A DNA stretch of 34,485 bases from the NCBI GenBank assembly GCA_022449455.1, contig JAKUPL010000003.1, positions 286,307 through 320,791 on the forward strand, written 5' to 3'. The notes under the pieces were generated by a model. The model was not told the origin of the DNA. It saw nothing but the letters and a program-made list of their open reading frames with translations, and ran no database searches. The translations under genes were made by a program, and so were the position numbers. The stretch's first letter is position 1. Each line of letters starts with the position of its first letter. The stretch comes from Alcanivorax sp. Lineage in GTDB: Bacteria > Pseudomonadota > Gammaproteobacteria > Pseudomonadales > Alcanivoracaceae. This document shows, piece by piece, positions 23,179-33,866 of the stretch.

Positions 23179-24498
23179 ATGCCCAATGATGGCGCGGTAA
23201 TATCAACCCCGTCGCAGAATTTTCTTGAGTTCGAACCGACGCGCCATCGGCGCTGGTACGAACGTATTCTTCTCAACACGCCGCTCGGCTATGCGCTGTC
23301 GTTGCTGCTGGTGGCGTTGGTGCCTTTTCATCTGGGCTACGGCTATTGGGATTCGCCGGCGGACCCGAATCAGTTATGGACGCTCGGCATCCTGGCCCTC
23401 GCCTTTATGGTTAACACGCTGCTGTCACGGGCGCTGTCGCAGTACCCGGGCGGCAATCTGATCGCCTACCAATTGTCGGTGACCGCCGTCACCATCGGAC
23501 TGACGTTGCTGACGATCACCGCCTGCCGGCTGGGTTACGCGCGCAAACCGCTGTTCATCGGCTTCGCGCTGCTGATGGGCGCCCAGGTGGCGACGGTGTT
23601 GTTGAAGGCACGCTTTCGCTACACCAAGTTCGCGCTGGTGCCCGGCGGGCGCCTGACGACGCCGCCGGATGGCCGGGATTGCGCGCGCTTTCTGGTGCTG
23701 AAAAATCCGCGGGACCGGCGCCGGTTCGATGCCCTGGTGGTGGACATGGACGCGCCGCTCAGCGATGAGTGGGTGCGCTTTATCGCACGGCACAACGCCC
23801 GCAATATTCCGGTGCTCAGCGGCAAATATCTGAACGAGTCGCTGGACGGCAGCGTCGATCTGGACGGGCTCAGCGCCTCGGATCTGCGCGCGCTGCAACC
23901 CAATCCCCTGTACCTGCTCGGCAAGCGGCTGCTGGATGTGGCCGGCGCGGTGTTGCTGCTGCCGGTGGCGCTGCCGGTGCTGGCGCTGGTGGCGTTGGCG
24001 ATCCGGCTGGAGTCACCGGGGCCGGCGTTGTTCATTCAGGACCGGGTGGGCGGTGGCAATGAACCCTTCCGCATGCTCAAGTTCCGTTCCATGCGCCTGC
24101 CGGACGACGAGCGCAGTGACCGGCCGCGTTTCGCCGATGAGGAAGAACACCGCATCACGCCGCTGGGCCGGTTGCTGCGACGCAGCCGGCTGGATGAGTT
24201 GCCGCAGCTCTGGAACGTGCTGAAAGGCGACATGAGCCTGATCGGGCCGCGACCGGAGCAGCCGCGCTTCGCCCGTTCTTTCGACCGGGCGGTGCCCTTC
24301 TACAGCTACCGCCACATCATCAAGCCGGGCATCACCGGCTGGGCCCAGGTGCAGCAGGGTTACGCCTCCGATGTGGTGGACACACGCCGCAAGGTGGAAC
24401 ACGACTTCTACTACATCAAGCACCTGGGGCCGGTACTGGATATCCTGATCGTGATGAAAACCCTGCACACCATCGTCACCGGCTTCGGCGCGCGCTGA
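23179..24498 (+). CDS. Polyprenyl-phosphate sugar-1-phosphate transferase (WbaP/WcaJ-like)
   Basis: The 439-residue membrane enzyme starts glycan synthesis by moving a sugar 1-phosphate from a UDP-sugar to undecaprenyl phosphate. The N-terminal part (to about residue 140) has several hydrophobic helices and is followed by a variable cytoplasmic region. The C-terminal Bac_transf catalytic domain (about 245-439) starts KRLLDVAGAVLLLPVALP and has SPGPALFIQDRVG, FRMLKFRSMR, LGRLLRRSRLDELPQLWNVLKGDMSLIGPRPE and KPGITGWAQVQ. I chose the ATG at 23179 for its upstream GAGGGA; in-frame ATGs at 23131 and 23155 are alternatives. Its stop directly abuts the stop of the convergent glycosyltransferase gene. 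The sugar (galactose, glucose or an N-acetyl sugar) is not determined. Confidence 0.9.
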   Translation: MPNDGAVISTPSQNFLEFEPTRHRRWYERILLNTPLGYALSLLLVALVPFHLGYGYWDSPADPNQLWTLGILALAFMVNTLLSRALSQYPGGNLIAYQLSVTAVTIGLTLLTITACRLGYARKPLFIGFALLMGAQVATVLLKARFRYTKFALVPGGRLTTPPDGRDCARFLVLKNPRDRRRFDALVVDMDAPLSDEWVRFIARHNARNIPVLSGKYLNESLDGSVDLDGLSASDLRALQPNPLYLLGKRLLDVAGAVLLLPVALPVLALVALAIRLESPGPALFIQDRVGGGNEPFRMLKFRSMRLPDDERSDRPRFADEEEHRITPLGRLLRRSRLDELPQLWNVLKGDMSLIGPRPEQPRFARSFDRAVPFYSYRHIIKPGITGWAQVQQGYASDVVDTRRKVEHDFYYIKHLGPVLDILIVMKTLHTIVTGFGAR

Positions 24499-26636
<2,138 letters not shown>

Positions 26637-28385
26637 TTATTCACCGAATTGATGCTTCCAGAAAACTTCACTGGTGAGATCACCATGGGCCCGACGATAG
26701 GCCTGGCGCAGGCGTGGTCCTTGTAGGAGTAGTGCTACCCAGAGGCGAGCCGACCGCCAAGCCACCGTGAAGAAATAGCGTTTATCGTGACGCGCAAGAA
26801 AAATCGGCCGACCACCACTTTTGTAGAGCACCGCGCGCCGCAGGAAGGCAACGCGGGTGAAGGGCGAGAGTGCAAAATCCACCGATACAGTGTCCAACCG
26901 CTTGAACAGGCGGGTCGGCAGAAGATGCCCGTTCAGCGTCATCATTCTGAACAGACGAGCGAGACGGCCTTCAGGGGCATGAAACTCAAAGTCATCGAGA
27001 AAACGCTCTGCGTTCTCGCTGACCGGATGCTCGTATCGGGTGTTGGCCTTAAGCCGCGCGCGCCGCTCGCTCAGGTCGATATGCTCGGCCCAGAACGCCG
27101 GCCCGGCCAGCACATCACTGGCCGCCTGACATTGCGCCATGGTGCGGTCGTAACACAGCCCAAACGCGGATTTCATCGCGGAGGCGGCGAACCACATCAT
27201 CACCCTCCCCCAACCACCGTGTAGCAATGCGGTGACCAGCGTCGAACGGGTGGACAGATAGGTGACCATGGGACCCGACTTGGCGGCGAAATCTTCCTGC
27301 CAGGTGGCCACTCCATTGAGCGTGATGATGCGGAAATCATGGCTCAGGGAGAACTCGATATCGTCGCCACGCACGAAAAAGGGGAACGGAAAGCGGCGAA
27401 CCTTGCTGATGGGGAAAAGAAAAAACCACCAAGCCCCGTAATTGATATGAACTGGCTCTTCGTTCGCTAACACCTGGGCATAATCGCGCAGGTCCCGGCC
27501 GCTATTGAGAGGTCGCACCAGACCGTCGAAGGCGGCTCCGGCCTCATGTTGAACAAACATCCGCTCTTTTTTGAGCATGGCGCCGGCGATGCTCAAGGCC
27601 CCATCCCGGGAATAGGAAAGGAAAGCATGAGCCCGTTCCAAAGCGGTAACTTCGCAGGCGGCGTCGTCGTCCATGAACAGACAATGGGTGAAGCCCGACA
27701 GCGCGCTAACCTCGGACAGGCCCCGGGCGAAGCCGCCAGCGCCACCCAGGTTGCGATTCTCAAGAACCTTTAGATGTTCGGTTTCCCGGGCATCGATGGC
27801 GTCGCCATTATTAATAATGAACGCCTTTATCCGCACGCCCCTGCTGTTTACCTGATCCAGAAAATCCGCCAGCCGCCGGGCGGTGGCGGCAATGTCAGCG
27901 AAGCGGTTGAAGGTGGTGATGACAATCGCCAGGCCCACGGTGCGCGACGCTTCCTGGTCGGTACCGAACGAGACGGTGTGCACCCGGGTCGGCGTTAACG
28001 CCACGATCTCCACATAGAGAGAGGCGTGGTCCATGGTGGCAAGGTCCTCGCTGATCACCAACCCGTCACCCAGACTGGCGCCAGTGGCGCGCCATTCCTT
28101 CACCAGGGCCTCGCCGCCCCGGTCATTGACGCCCCATACCCTCAGCAATGCTTCACCGTCCATGTCCAGGCAAAGTCGCAGCTGCTTCAGATCCGTATGG
28201 CGTTGCCATTTACGGAGGCTGAAGGCACCAAAGTAGGTGTTGAATCGGGCAGTGCTACCCACACCCAGATGCAAGGTGCGCTCACTGTATGCGTAATTCG
28301 CCTGGCCGCGCAGGCGGACGTACAAGTCCAACTCCGCGCAGAGTTGACCGTCGGGGAGCAGACAGTCGTGCACATCAAAGGCCAT
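26637..28385 (-). CDS. GlfT2-like galactofuranosyltransferase
   Basis: This 582-residue protein resembles mycobacterial GlfT2, the polymerising galactofuranosyltransferase. An N-terminal beta domain (about 1-145) with LDLYVRLRG precedes the GT2 core: IVITTFNR at 154-161, INNGDA, ENRNLGGAGGFARGLSE at 209-225 and the DDD triad at 239-241. WWFFLFPISKVRRFPFPFFVRGDDIEFSL is a strong family segment, followed by the base/metal region ATWQEDF. The C-terminal helical part may contact membrane. It should add Galf from UDP-Galf to a lipid-linked acceptor in the cytoplasm. Its first 11 bases overlap the end of the sulfotransferase gene. An 18-base gap separates it from glf. Confidence 0.88.
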   Translation of the reverse strand: MAFDVHDCLLPDGQLCAELDLYVRLRGQANYAYSERTLHLGVGSTARFNTYFGAFSLRKWQRHTDLKQLRLCLDMDGEALLRVWGVNDRGGEALVKEWRATGASLGDGLVISEDLATMDHASLYVEIVALTPTRVHTVSFGTDQEASRTVGLAIVITTFNRFADIAATARRLADFLDQVNSRGVRIKAFIINNGDAIDARETEHLKVLENRNLGGAGGFARGLSEVSALSGFTHCLFMDDDAACEVTALERAHAFLSYSRDGALSIAGAMLKKERMFVQHEAGAAFDGLVRPLNSGRDLRDYAQVLANEEPVHINYGAWWFFLFPISKVRRFPFPFFVRGDDIEFSLSHDFRIITLNGVATWQEDFAAKSGPMVTYLSTRSTLVTALLHGGWGRVMMWFAASAMKSAFGLCYDRTMAQCQAASDVLAGPAFWAEHIDLSERRARLKANTRYEHPVSENAERFLDDFEFHAPEGRLARLFRMMTLNGHLLPTRLFKRLDTVSVDFALSPFTRVAFLRRAVLYKSGGRPIFLARHDKRYFFTVAWRSARLWVALLLQGPRLRQAYRRAHGDLTSEVFWKHQFGE

Positions 28386-29478
28386 GATATTCAGTCCTCA
28401 TTACATCAATGGCGGTCGCCACCAGCGCACCGGCTGCGGCGGCGCAGCGGTCGTCCCGAAGCGCCGCGAGCAAGGCGGCATGCCGTAGTGCTTCCAGATC
28501 CGGGGGGCACCAGAGACAATAGGGGCGCACTTGCGCCTCGCCCTGCTCAAACAATGGATCTGAAAAGTCCAGGCGCAGCGCCCGGTTGGAACGGCGCCAT
28601 GTATCGCGCAGGGGCTCGCGGAAATACTCAAACGGGGCCTCCGCGCCGGGATCTCCGGGGGGGTCCACCGCCAGCTCGCGGATCAAGTCCACCGCGCGGC
28701 GGTGCACAGGAAGGGAATGCTCAAAGCGATTCAGATGACGCGTCACTTCGAACCCCAAACGCGTCAGCCTCAGGTTACGATTGGGGAAATCCGCCAATCG
28801 GGACGATGGCTGGTAACCGACCAAATCACAGAAGTCGTCCACTATGCTCCCGTTCTTCAAGCGGTCACGGTGGAAGGCACGAAACACCACGGAGTCTTCC
28901 CCGAAGCAACGCACCCACAATTGCCTGAGCGTGTGGTAGTCGCTATGGCAGGCAGGCAGGCTCTCCGCCAGAGTGGCGATGTCCCGGGTATTACGCCGAA
29001 AGCCATATTTGACCAGTTCGTTACACCACGACTCCACGTGTTCATCCTGACGGCGCAGATACGCGATCACGGTCACCGAAGAAAAAAGCGGCTTCAGACG
29101 ATTCGCAAGTAGCGCCACCGCGGATCGCCACCGCGGGCCGTCATCATCGAGAAAGTAAAAGTCCTCGGAGCTGAGAATCACCTTCGGGCAAGCAGTGTGG
29201 CGCACAGCCCGGGCAAGCTGGTCCCAAACCCGGGCGTTCCTGGAAGAATCATGGGGGGTCATGCGTAGCCCGCGCACTGTTTCCTCCCTGAGATCATAGG
29301 ACAGCGCATGGTGGGCGTTATCGTTTTCGACCTCACGCAGGCGCGGATAGAGAAAGCCCTGCTCGCGAAGCCGGTCTCTTTCAAGAGCCAGGAAGTCCTG
29401 CAAAGAAGTGGTTCCGGATTTGGGCTGGCCGATATGAAGGTAGAGCCGTGGGCGACGGCGCCCTACGTTAATGAACAT
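28375..29478 (-). CDS. PAPS-dependent sulfotransferase-like protein
   Basis: The 367-residue protein opens with LYLHIGQPKSGTTSLQDFL (about 12-30), the 5'-phosphosulfate-binding loop of sulfotransferases, and has VILSSEDFYFL and TVIAYLRRQDEHVESWCNELVKYG, where the 3'-phosphate-binding strand and helix (Arg...Ser) are expected. No signal peptide is present, so it should act in the cytoplasm, consistent with modification before ABC export. Its acceptor is probably the galactofuranose-containing glycan made by its neighbours. It overlaps the ATPase gene (29468-29478) and the GlfT2-like gene by about 11 bases each. PAPS could come from CysC at the left end. Some members of this fold have other acceptors, so sulfation of the glycan is inference. 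Confidence 0.82.
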   Translation of the reverse strand: MFINVGRRRPRLYLHIGQPKSGTTSLQDFLALERDRLREQGFLYPRLREVENDNAHHALSYDLREETVRGLRMTPHDSSRNARVWDQLARAVRHTACPKVILSSEDFYFLDDDGPRWRSAVALLANRLKPLFSSVTVIAYLRRQDEHVESWCNELVKYGFRRNTRDIATLAESLPACHSDYHTLRQLWVRCFGEDSVVFRAFHRDRLKNGSIVDDFCDLVGYQPSSRLADFPNRNLRLTRLGFEVTRHLNRFEHSLPVHRRAVDLIRELAVDPPGDPGAEAPFEYFREPLRDTWRRSNRALRLDFSDPLFEQGEAQVRPYCLWCPPDLEALRHAALLAALRDDRCAAAAGALVATAIDVMRTEYHGL

Positions 29479-30124
29479 GCCCGTGCTCCGATTGGTCGAG
29501 ATCGATTACCCGATCGGCCAGCTTGTCTACCTGGCTTTCTGAATGAGACACCAGCACCACAGTCTGCAAGGAGTGTATTTTCTTGCTCATTTCCCGCTCG
29601 GCCTTCTCCCGGAATGACCGGTCACCAACGGTAAGGGCCTCGTCGATCAGCAGCACATCCGGCGACAGGAACATGGCCACGGAGAAGCCCAAGCGGGCGC
29701 GCATCCCGGAGGAGTAGGTCTTGACCGGCTCATCCATGAACGTACCCAGCTCACTGAACTCCGCAATCCGGTTGAGACAAGCGCGTGCCTGCGACTTGGT
29801 ATAGCCAAGCAGCATGGCGCTGAGCACCGCGTTGTCGGTGCCCGGCAACTCTGGATCAAAGCCGGCCTGCAGGCTGAGCAACGATACAGTGACACCATGG
29901 TTGATCAGGCGGCCTTCGTCGGGACGAAGAATCCCGGCCAGCACCTTAAGCAAGGTAGACTTACCGGCCCCGTTACGCCCCATCAGCGCCAGTGTTTCTC
30001 CCTGGTACAGGTCAAACGTCAGCCCGCTGAACGCCTGGTGATAACGTGTCGGGCGGAGCAAGCCACCGCGCCGTTTGTAGCGCACACCCAAGTTGCGAGC
30101 TGACAGAATTACGCGTCCGTTCAT
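29468..30124 (-). CDS. Polysaccharide exporter ATPase, Wzt/KpsT type, short form
   Basis: This 218-residue ABC ATPase has Walker A GRNGAGKST at 49-57, the signature TYSSGMRARLGFSVA, Walker B DVLLIDEALTVGD and the H-loop in VLVSHSES. The YSSGMRARL signature and VGD after Walker B are typical of the TagH/Wzt/KpsT polysaccharide exporters. It lacks the C-terminal carbohydrate-binding domain found in long Wzt proteins, so export would not depend on recognising a terminal sugar cap. I start at the ATG at 30122-30124, which overlaps the permease stop by ATGA; a longer frame reaching into the permease gene is not ATPase-like. It pairs with the TPR-ABC-2 permease. Confidence 0.93.
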   Translation of the reverse strand: MNGRVILSARNLGVRYKRRGGLLRPTRYHQAFSGLTFDLYQGETLALMGRNGAGKSTLLKVLAGILRPDEGRLINHGVTVSLLSLQAGFDPELPGTDNAVLSAMLLGYTKSQARACLNRIAEFSELGTFMDEPVKTYSSGMRARLGFSVAMFLSPDVLLIDEALTVGDRSFREKAEREMSKKIHSLQTVVLVSHSESQVDKLADRVIDLDQSEHGHVH

Positions 30125-31608
30125 TCCACCACCACCCGGGGGAACACCCCTTCCAGCCGCCGGTAGGCGAGAATCACCACCACCAGGCCGATCACGCAAC
30201 CCAACGTGAGCCAGCCCATCTGGTGCCAGTCCGGCCATTGGTGTTCGAGCAGAATCAGGCGGTATTGGTGCAGCAGGTTGGCGATGGGGTTGGCCATGAA
30301 CAGATCGCGCCAGCGCTCGGGGATGGTGTCCAGGGTGTAAAACACACCACTGGCGAACAGCAGGAACTGCAGGCCGGTGGGCACCAGATTGATCAGGTCG
30401 CGGACAAACGGAATCATCATCGCCAGGGCGCAGCCGACCACCACCATCAGCAGCAGTTGCACCAGCACCACCGGTACCAGGGCCAGCCAGTGCACGGTGG
30501 GTGGCAGCCCGTAGAGCAGCAGAAACACCGCCAGCATAAGAAACACCAGGGTCTGCTTGCCCGCGTTCTGCACCACCGCCACCAGCGGGAAAAACAGGGG
30601 CGAGATGCGCACCTGGTTCATCAGGCCACGCCCTTCAACGATGGTGTTGGAGGCGTGCTGCACGGTTTTGGCGAACCACTGGAACGGCACCAGCCCGGTG
30701 AGCAGATAGGCGACGAAACCTTCCCCACCGCGATGCAGCAGCAATCCGAACACCACGTAAAAGACCGCCATGTACAGCAGCGGGTCGATGACCCACCAGA
30801 GATAGCGGAGGTGGTTGCGGTTGGCTTCGGATTTCAGATTAAGACGCGCTTTGGTCCACACCAGGTCGACGAAATTGCGCCCGTCCCGGCGGCGGGGAGG
30901 CGCCACCACCGCCGACTCGGGCGCGTCGCTTTGTTCCAGCCAGTCCACGCCGTGTTCCTCGGCGAGGCGCAAGCGGCGCGCTTCCCGAGGCCGGCCCTGC
31001 CGCTCCTCCACCTCGGCGGCGCGGCGGTAGCCCGCGGGATGGTCGGGAAAACGGCGGCGCACCTCGGCCCAGCGTTGCCGCGCCGCATCCCAATCGCCGG
31101 CGGCCATGGCCAGCTCGGCGTGCTGATCAAAGGCCGGCGCCCACTCTGGAAAAGTGTCGCGGGCGTGCCGGTTAAAACGCAGGGCACTTTCCCGGTCGCC
31201 GGTGGCCATCGCCAGATGAGCGCTGCGCACCCACACCGGCGGGTCGTCGGGAAAACGCTGGCGGGCCTCCTCCAGAAGACGCGTCGCCAACGCCACATCG
31301 CCATCGGCCAGGGCGGTGTTGGCACCCTGCACCCAACCGCCCGGATGATCCTCGAAGCGGGCCCGGGCTTCCGCCAGCAGCTGCCGCGCTTCGCCGTGGC
31401 TGCCCAGCTCGCGCAGCGCCACCGCCGCCTGGATCCAGACCGGCGGATGATCCGGATAAACCACTCGCAGTGTGGCCCAGCGGCGTGCGGCCCGCTGCCA
31501 CTGGCGCGCGGCCATGGCATCAAAGGCCCATTCAAAGGCGTCCCGGGGGGCGAGCCGACGGTCGTGCTCCGGCGGTGAAGAGGTCGTGGGGGAAAGGCTT
31601 TCCGCCAT
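30121..31608 (-). CDS. ABC-2 polysaccharide export permease with N-terminal TPR domain
   Basis: The 495-residue protein is a fusion. Residues about 25-220 contain five TPR-like repeats in exact 34-residue register: the F/YPDHPxxW-type turn recurs at about 51, 85, 119, 153 and 187. Residues about 245-495 are a Wzm/KpsM-type ABC-2 membrane domain with six predicted helices, starting WTKARLNLKSEANRNHLRYLWWVIDPLLYMAVFYVVFG. Ordinary Wzm permeases are about 260 residues and lack the first part. With no signal peptide, the TPR region should be cytoplasmic, where it could dock the glycosyltransferases or sulfotransferase and couple synthesis to export. The ATG at 31606-31608 has a modest GGAAG upstream. 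Confidence 0.9.
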   Translation of the reverse strand: MAESLSPTTSSPPEHDRRLAPRDAFEWAFDAMAARQWQRAARRWATLRVVYPDHPPVWIQAAVALRELGSHGEARQLLAEARARFEDHPGGWVQGANTALADGDVALATRLLEEARQRFPDDPPVWVRSAHLAMATGDRESALRFNRHARDTFPEWAPAFDQHAELAMAAGDWDAARQRWAEVRRRFPDHPAGYRRAAEVEERQGRPREARRLRLAEEHGVDWLEQSDAPESAVVAPPRRRDGRNFVDLVWTKARLNLKSEANRNHLRYLWWVIDPLLYMAVFYVVFGLLLHRGGEGFVAYLLTGLVPFQWFAKTVQHASNTIVEGRGLMNQVRISPLFFPLVAVVQNAGKQTLVFLMLAVFLLLYGLPPTVHWLALVPVVLVQLLLMVVVGCALAMMIPFVRDLINLVPTGLQFLLFASGVFYTLDTIPERWRDLFMANPIANLLHQYRLILLEHQWPDWHQMGWLTLGCVIGLVVVILAYRRLEGVFPRVVVE

Positions 31609-31719
31609 AATGCTTCCGGCAAAAAAACGTGAAGAAAACCTATCACGATGCCGGACGGGAAATCGGTAAGAGGTCGCAAATGGGCGCGACGAAAGAACCG
31701 GTTAGCGAATTTTTACGAA

Positions 31720-31736
31720 ACGGTCGGCGTGACCGT
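31720..31736 (-). terminator. Possible weak terminator or attenuator after galE
   Basis: ACGGTC and GACCGT form a 6-bp stem with a 5-base loop, four bases downstream of the galE stop on the minus strand, followed by TTTCGT. The T run is short, so read-through into the permease operon is likely. The rest of the 132-bp gap (31609-31740) shows no convincing promoter. Confidence 0.35.
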
Positions 31737-31740
31737 AAAG

Positions 31741-32754
31741 TCAGCGATAGCCGGTGGGATTGCGTTCCTGCCAGCGCCAGTGGTCGGCGCACATCTCGTC
31801 GATGCCGCGCCGCGCGCGCCAGCCCAGAACCTGCTCGGCGTGGGCCGGATCGGCAAAGCACACCGCCACGTCACCGGGCCGGCGTTCGACCACCGTGTGA
31901 GGCACCGGACGGCCGCTGGCTTTTTCAAAGGCTCGGATCATTTCCAGCACGCTGTAACCCCGACCGGTGCCGAGATTGGTGGTGATCAGCCCGCCCTGCC
32001 CGAGCAGCGCGTCCAGGGCCGCCAGATGGCCCTGGGCCAGATCCATGACGTGGATATAGTCGCGTACGCCGGTGCCGTCCGGGGTCGAATAGTCGCCACC
32101 GAAAACATTCAGCCGCTCGCGCTTGCCCACCGCCACCTGGGCCACATAAGGCATCAGGTTGTTGGGCGTGTCGCTGGGGTCCTCGCCGATCAGGCCGCTT
32201 TCGTGGGCGCCCACCGGATTGAAATACCGCAGCAGCGCGATGCGCCATTGCGGGTCGGCGCGGTGCAGGTCGCGCAGCATGTCCTCGATGTGCAGCTTGG
32301 TGGCGCCGTAGGGGTTGGTGGCGCTGAGCGGAAAATCCTCGCGAATCGGCACCGTGGCCGGGTCGCCGTAAACGGTGGCGGAGGAACTGAACACCAGGGT
32401 GCGCACCCCGGCGCGCTGCATGGCCTCGAACAGACGCAAGGAACCGACCACGTTGTAGTCGTAGTAGCGCAGCGGTTGGGCCACCGATTCGCCCACCGCC
32501 TTGAGGCCGGCGAAGTGGATCACCGCGCCGATGTCGTGCTCGGCGAACAGGCGGTCCAGCAAGGCGCCGTCGCGGATGTCACCTTCCACGAAGGTCACCG
32601 TGCGGCCGGTGATGCGTTCCACCCGGCGCAGCGCTTCGCGGCTGCTGTTGACCAGGTTGTCGAGCACCAGTACCGGGCGTTGTTCTTCAAGCAGGCGCAG
32701 TACCGTGTGGGAGCCGATGTAACCGGCGCCGCCGGTGACCAGGGTGGTTTGCAT
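31741..32754 (-). CDS. galE: UDP-glucose 4-epimerase
   Basis: The 337-residue short-chain dehydrogenase-type enzyme interconverts UDP-glucose and UDP-galactose using bound NAD. It shows the N-terminal [10 protein letters not shown] (7-16), DIRD near residue 59, [11 protein letters not shown] (80-90), SSSATVYG (123-130) and the catalytic pair Tyr149/Lys153 in NPYGATK; later [15 protein letters not shown] and [11 protein letters not shown] are typical of GalE. It provides UDP-Galp for the mutase encoded by glf. It is the most upstream gene of the minus-strand glycan cluster. Heptad-repeat element C begins 29 bases upstream of its start. GGAGAAG lies before the ATG at 32752-32754. Confidence 0.96.
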   Translation of the reverse strand: MQTTLVTGGAGYIGSHTVLRLLEEQRPVLVLDNLVNSSREALRRVERITGRTVTFVEGDIRDGALLDRLFAEHDIGAVIHFAGLKAVGESVAQPLRYYDYNVVGSLRLFEAMQRAGVRTLVFSSSATVYGDPATVPIREDFPLSATNPYGATKLHIEDMLRDLHRADPQWRIALLRYFNPVGAHESGLIGEDPSDTPNNLMPYVAQVAVGKRERLNVFGGDYSTPDGTGVRDYIHVMDLAQGHLAALDALLGQGGLITTNLGTGRGYSVLEMIRAFEKASGRPVPHTVVERRPGDVAVCFADPAHAEQVLGWRARRGIDEMCADHWRWQERNPTGYR

Positions 32755-32782
32755 GACTTCTCCTTTCAGCCCCTGGCGGGGC

Positions 32783-32926
32783 GGTTCAGGATGAAGGATA
32801 CAGGATTCAGGCGCGGGTGGGGTTCGAGGTTTCGTAGCGGCCGCGCCCGCGTTTCAGCGTCGGGACGCGGGCACGGCCATGACGCCAAGGGGGCCCTGCC
32901 CGCGCCTGTATCCTGCATCCTGTATC
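32783..32926. repeat. 144-bp non-coding element with inverted arrays of 7-bp units (element C)
   Basis: The left edge (32783-32810) holds four 7-bp units close to GATNCAG; the right edge (32906-32926) holds three complementary units. The edges extend inward as GCGCGGG (32811-32817) and CCCGCGC (32899-32905). The middle has a strong stem, 32839-32852 with 32865-32878: 5 bp, one mismatch, 8 bp, and a 12-base loop. It lies between the galE start and the recR stop. No convincing ORF is inside. Confidence 0.82.
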
Positions 32927-32928
32927 GC

Positions 32929-33531
32929 TTAGCTGGAAAACGGGCGCCGGCCGCGCAGGGCCTGGGCCAGGGTGGCGCCGTCCACGAACTCCAGGTCGCC
33001 GCCCATGGGCACGCCCTGAGCGATGCGCGACACGCCGACACCGGCTTCGCGGGCCAGGTCCAGCACATAGTGGGCGGTGGCCTCCCCTTCCACGGTGGTG
33101 CCGGTGGCCAGGATCAGCTCCTGAATCTGGCCCTCGTTGAGGCGCTGCTCCAGCACATCCAGCCCCAGCTCGCGGGGGCCGATGCCGTCCAGCGGCGAGA
33201 GCTGGCCCATCAGCACGAAATAATGCCCCCGGTATTCACCGGACTGCTCCAGGGCCAGCACGTCCGCGGGCGAGGCGACGATGCACACCAGCCCGGCGTC
33301 ACGGCGCGGGTCCTGGCAGATCGGGCACAGATCGCCCTCGGCATAGTTGCGGCAACGCTGGCAATGGCGCACCCCGTCCATGGCCGCGGTGAGGGCGCCG
33401 GCCAGCTGGCGGCCGTCCTCGCGGCCGCGCTCCAGCAGCGCGTAGGCCATGCGCTGGGCGGAACGGGGCCCCACCCCGGGCAGGCAGGTGAAGGCCTCGA
33501 TCAGCGATTCCACCAGGGGCGCGTGTTTCAC
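32929..33531 (-). CDS. recR: Recombination protein RecR
   Basis: The 200-residue protein works with RecF and RecO in loading RecA at gaps. It has the helix-hairpin-helix [17 protein letters not shown] near residue 18, a four-cysteine zinc finger [16 protein letters not shown], the Toprim segment [22 protein letters not shown] and [22 protein letters not shown]. Length and order match the family. Its ATG at 33529-33531 overlaps the ybaB stop by four bases. Heptad element C lies just after the stop codon. Confidence 0.97.
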   Translation of the reverse strand: MKHAPLVESLIEAFTCLPGVGPRSAQRMAYALLERGREDGRQLAGALTAAMDGVRHCQRCRNYAEGDLCPICQDPRRDAGLVCIVASPADVLALEQSGEYRGHYFVLMGQLSPLDGIGPRELGLDVLEQRLNEGQIQELILATGTTVEGEATAHYVLDLAREAGVGVSRIAQGVPMGGDLEFVDGATLAQALRGRRPFSS

Positions 33532-33845
33532 GGTTTGAAGCCCGGCGGGAACGGGAAGTCGCCGGCCATGCCCTTCATCATGTCCTGCTGCTGACGCTCC
33601 ACGCGCCGCACCGCGTCGTTGACGGCGGCGGCCAGCAGGTCCTCGAGCATGTCCTTGTCTTCGCTCATCAGGCTGTCGTCGATGGCCACGCTTTTCACGT
33701 CGTGGCGGCCATTCATGACCACCTTGACCAGGCCGGCGCCGGCTTCACCGGTGACTTCGGCCTTGGCCGCGTCTTCCTGGGCCTGCTTCATTTTCTCCTG
33801 CATGGCCTGGGCCTGCTGCAGCAGATTGTTCATGTCGAAATCCAT
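33528..33845 (-). CDS. ybaB: YbaB/EbfC nucleoid-associated protein
   Basis: The 105-residue DNA-binding protein forms dimers with a helical arm structure. [46 protein letters not shown] opens as expected, followed by [12 protein letters not shown] and [19 protein letters not shown]. It sits between dnaX and recR, its normal position in gammaproteobacteria, 21 bases downstream of dnaX. Confidence 0.96.
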   Translation of the reverse strand: MDFDMNNLLQQAQAMQEKMKQAQEDAAKAEVTGEAGAGLVKVVMNGRHDVKSVAIDDSLMSEDKDMLEDLLAAAVNDAVRRVERQQQDMMKGMAGDFPFPPGFKP

Positions 33846-33866
33846 GGCAACCTCGGTTGGCTGGGC

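Noticed and set aside
30046-33594. Two very long + strand open frames (510 and 648 codons) opposite the permease, galE, recR and ybaB genes
   Set aside because: They cross several conserved minus-strand genes and intergenic gaps, and show the same Ala/Gly/His/Gln-rich composition typical of antisense frames in GC-rich DNA.
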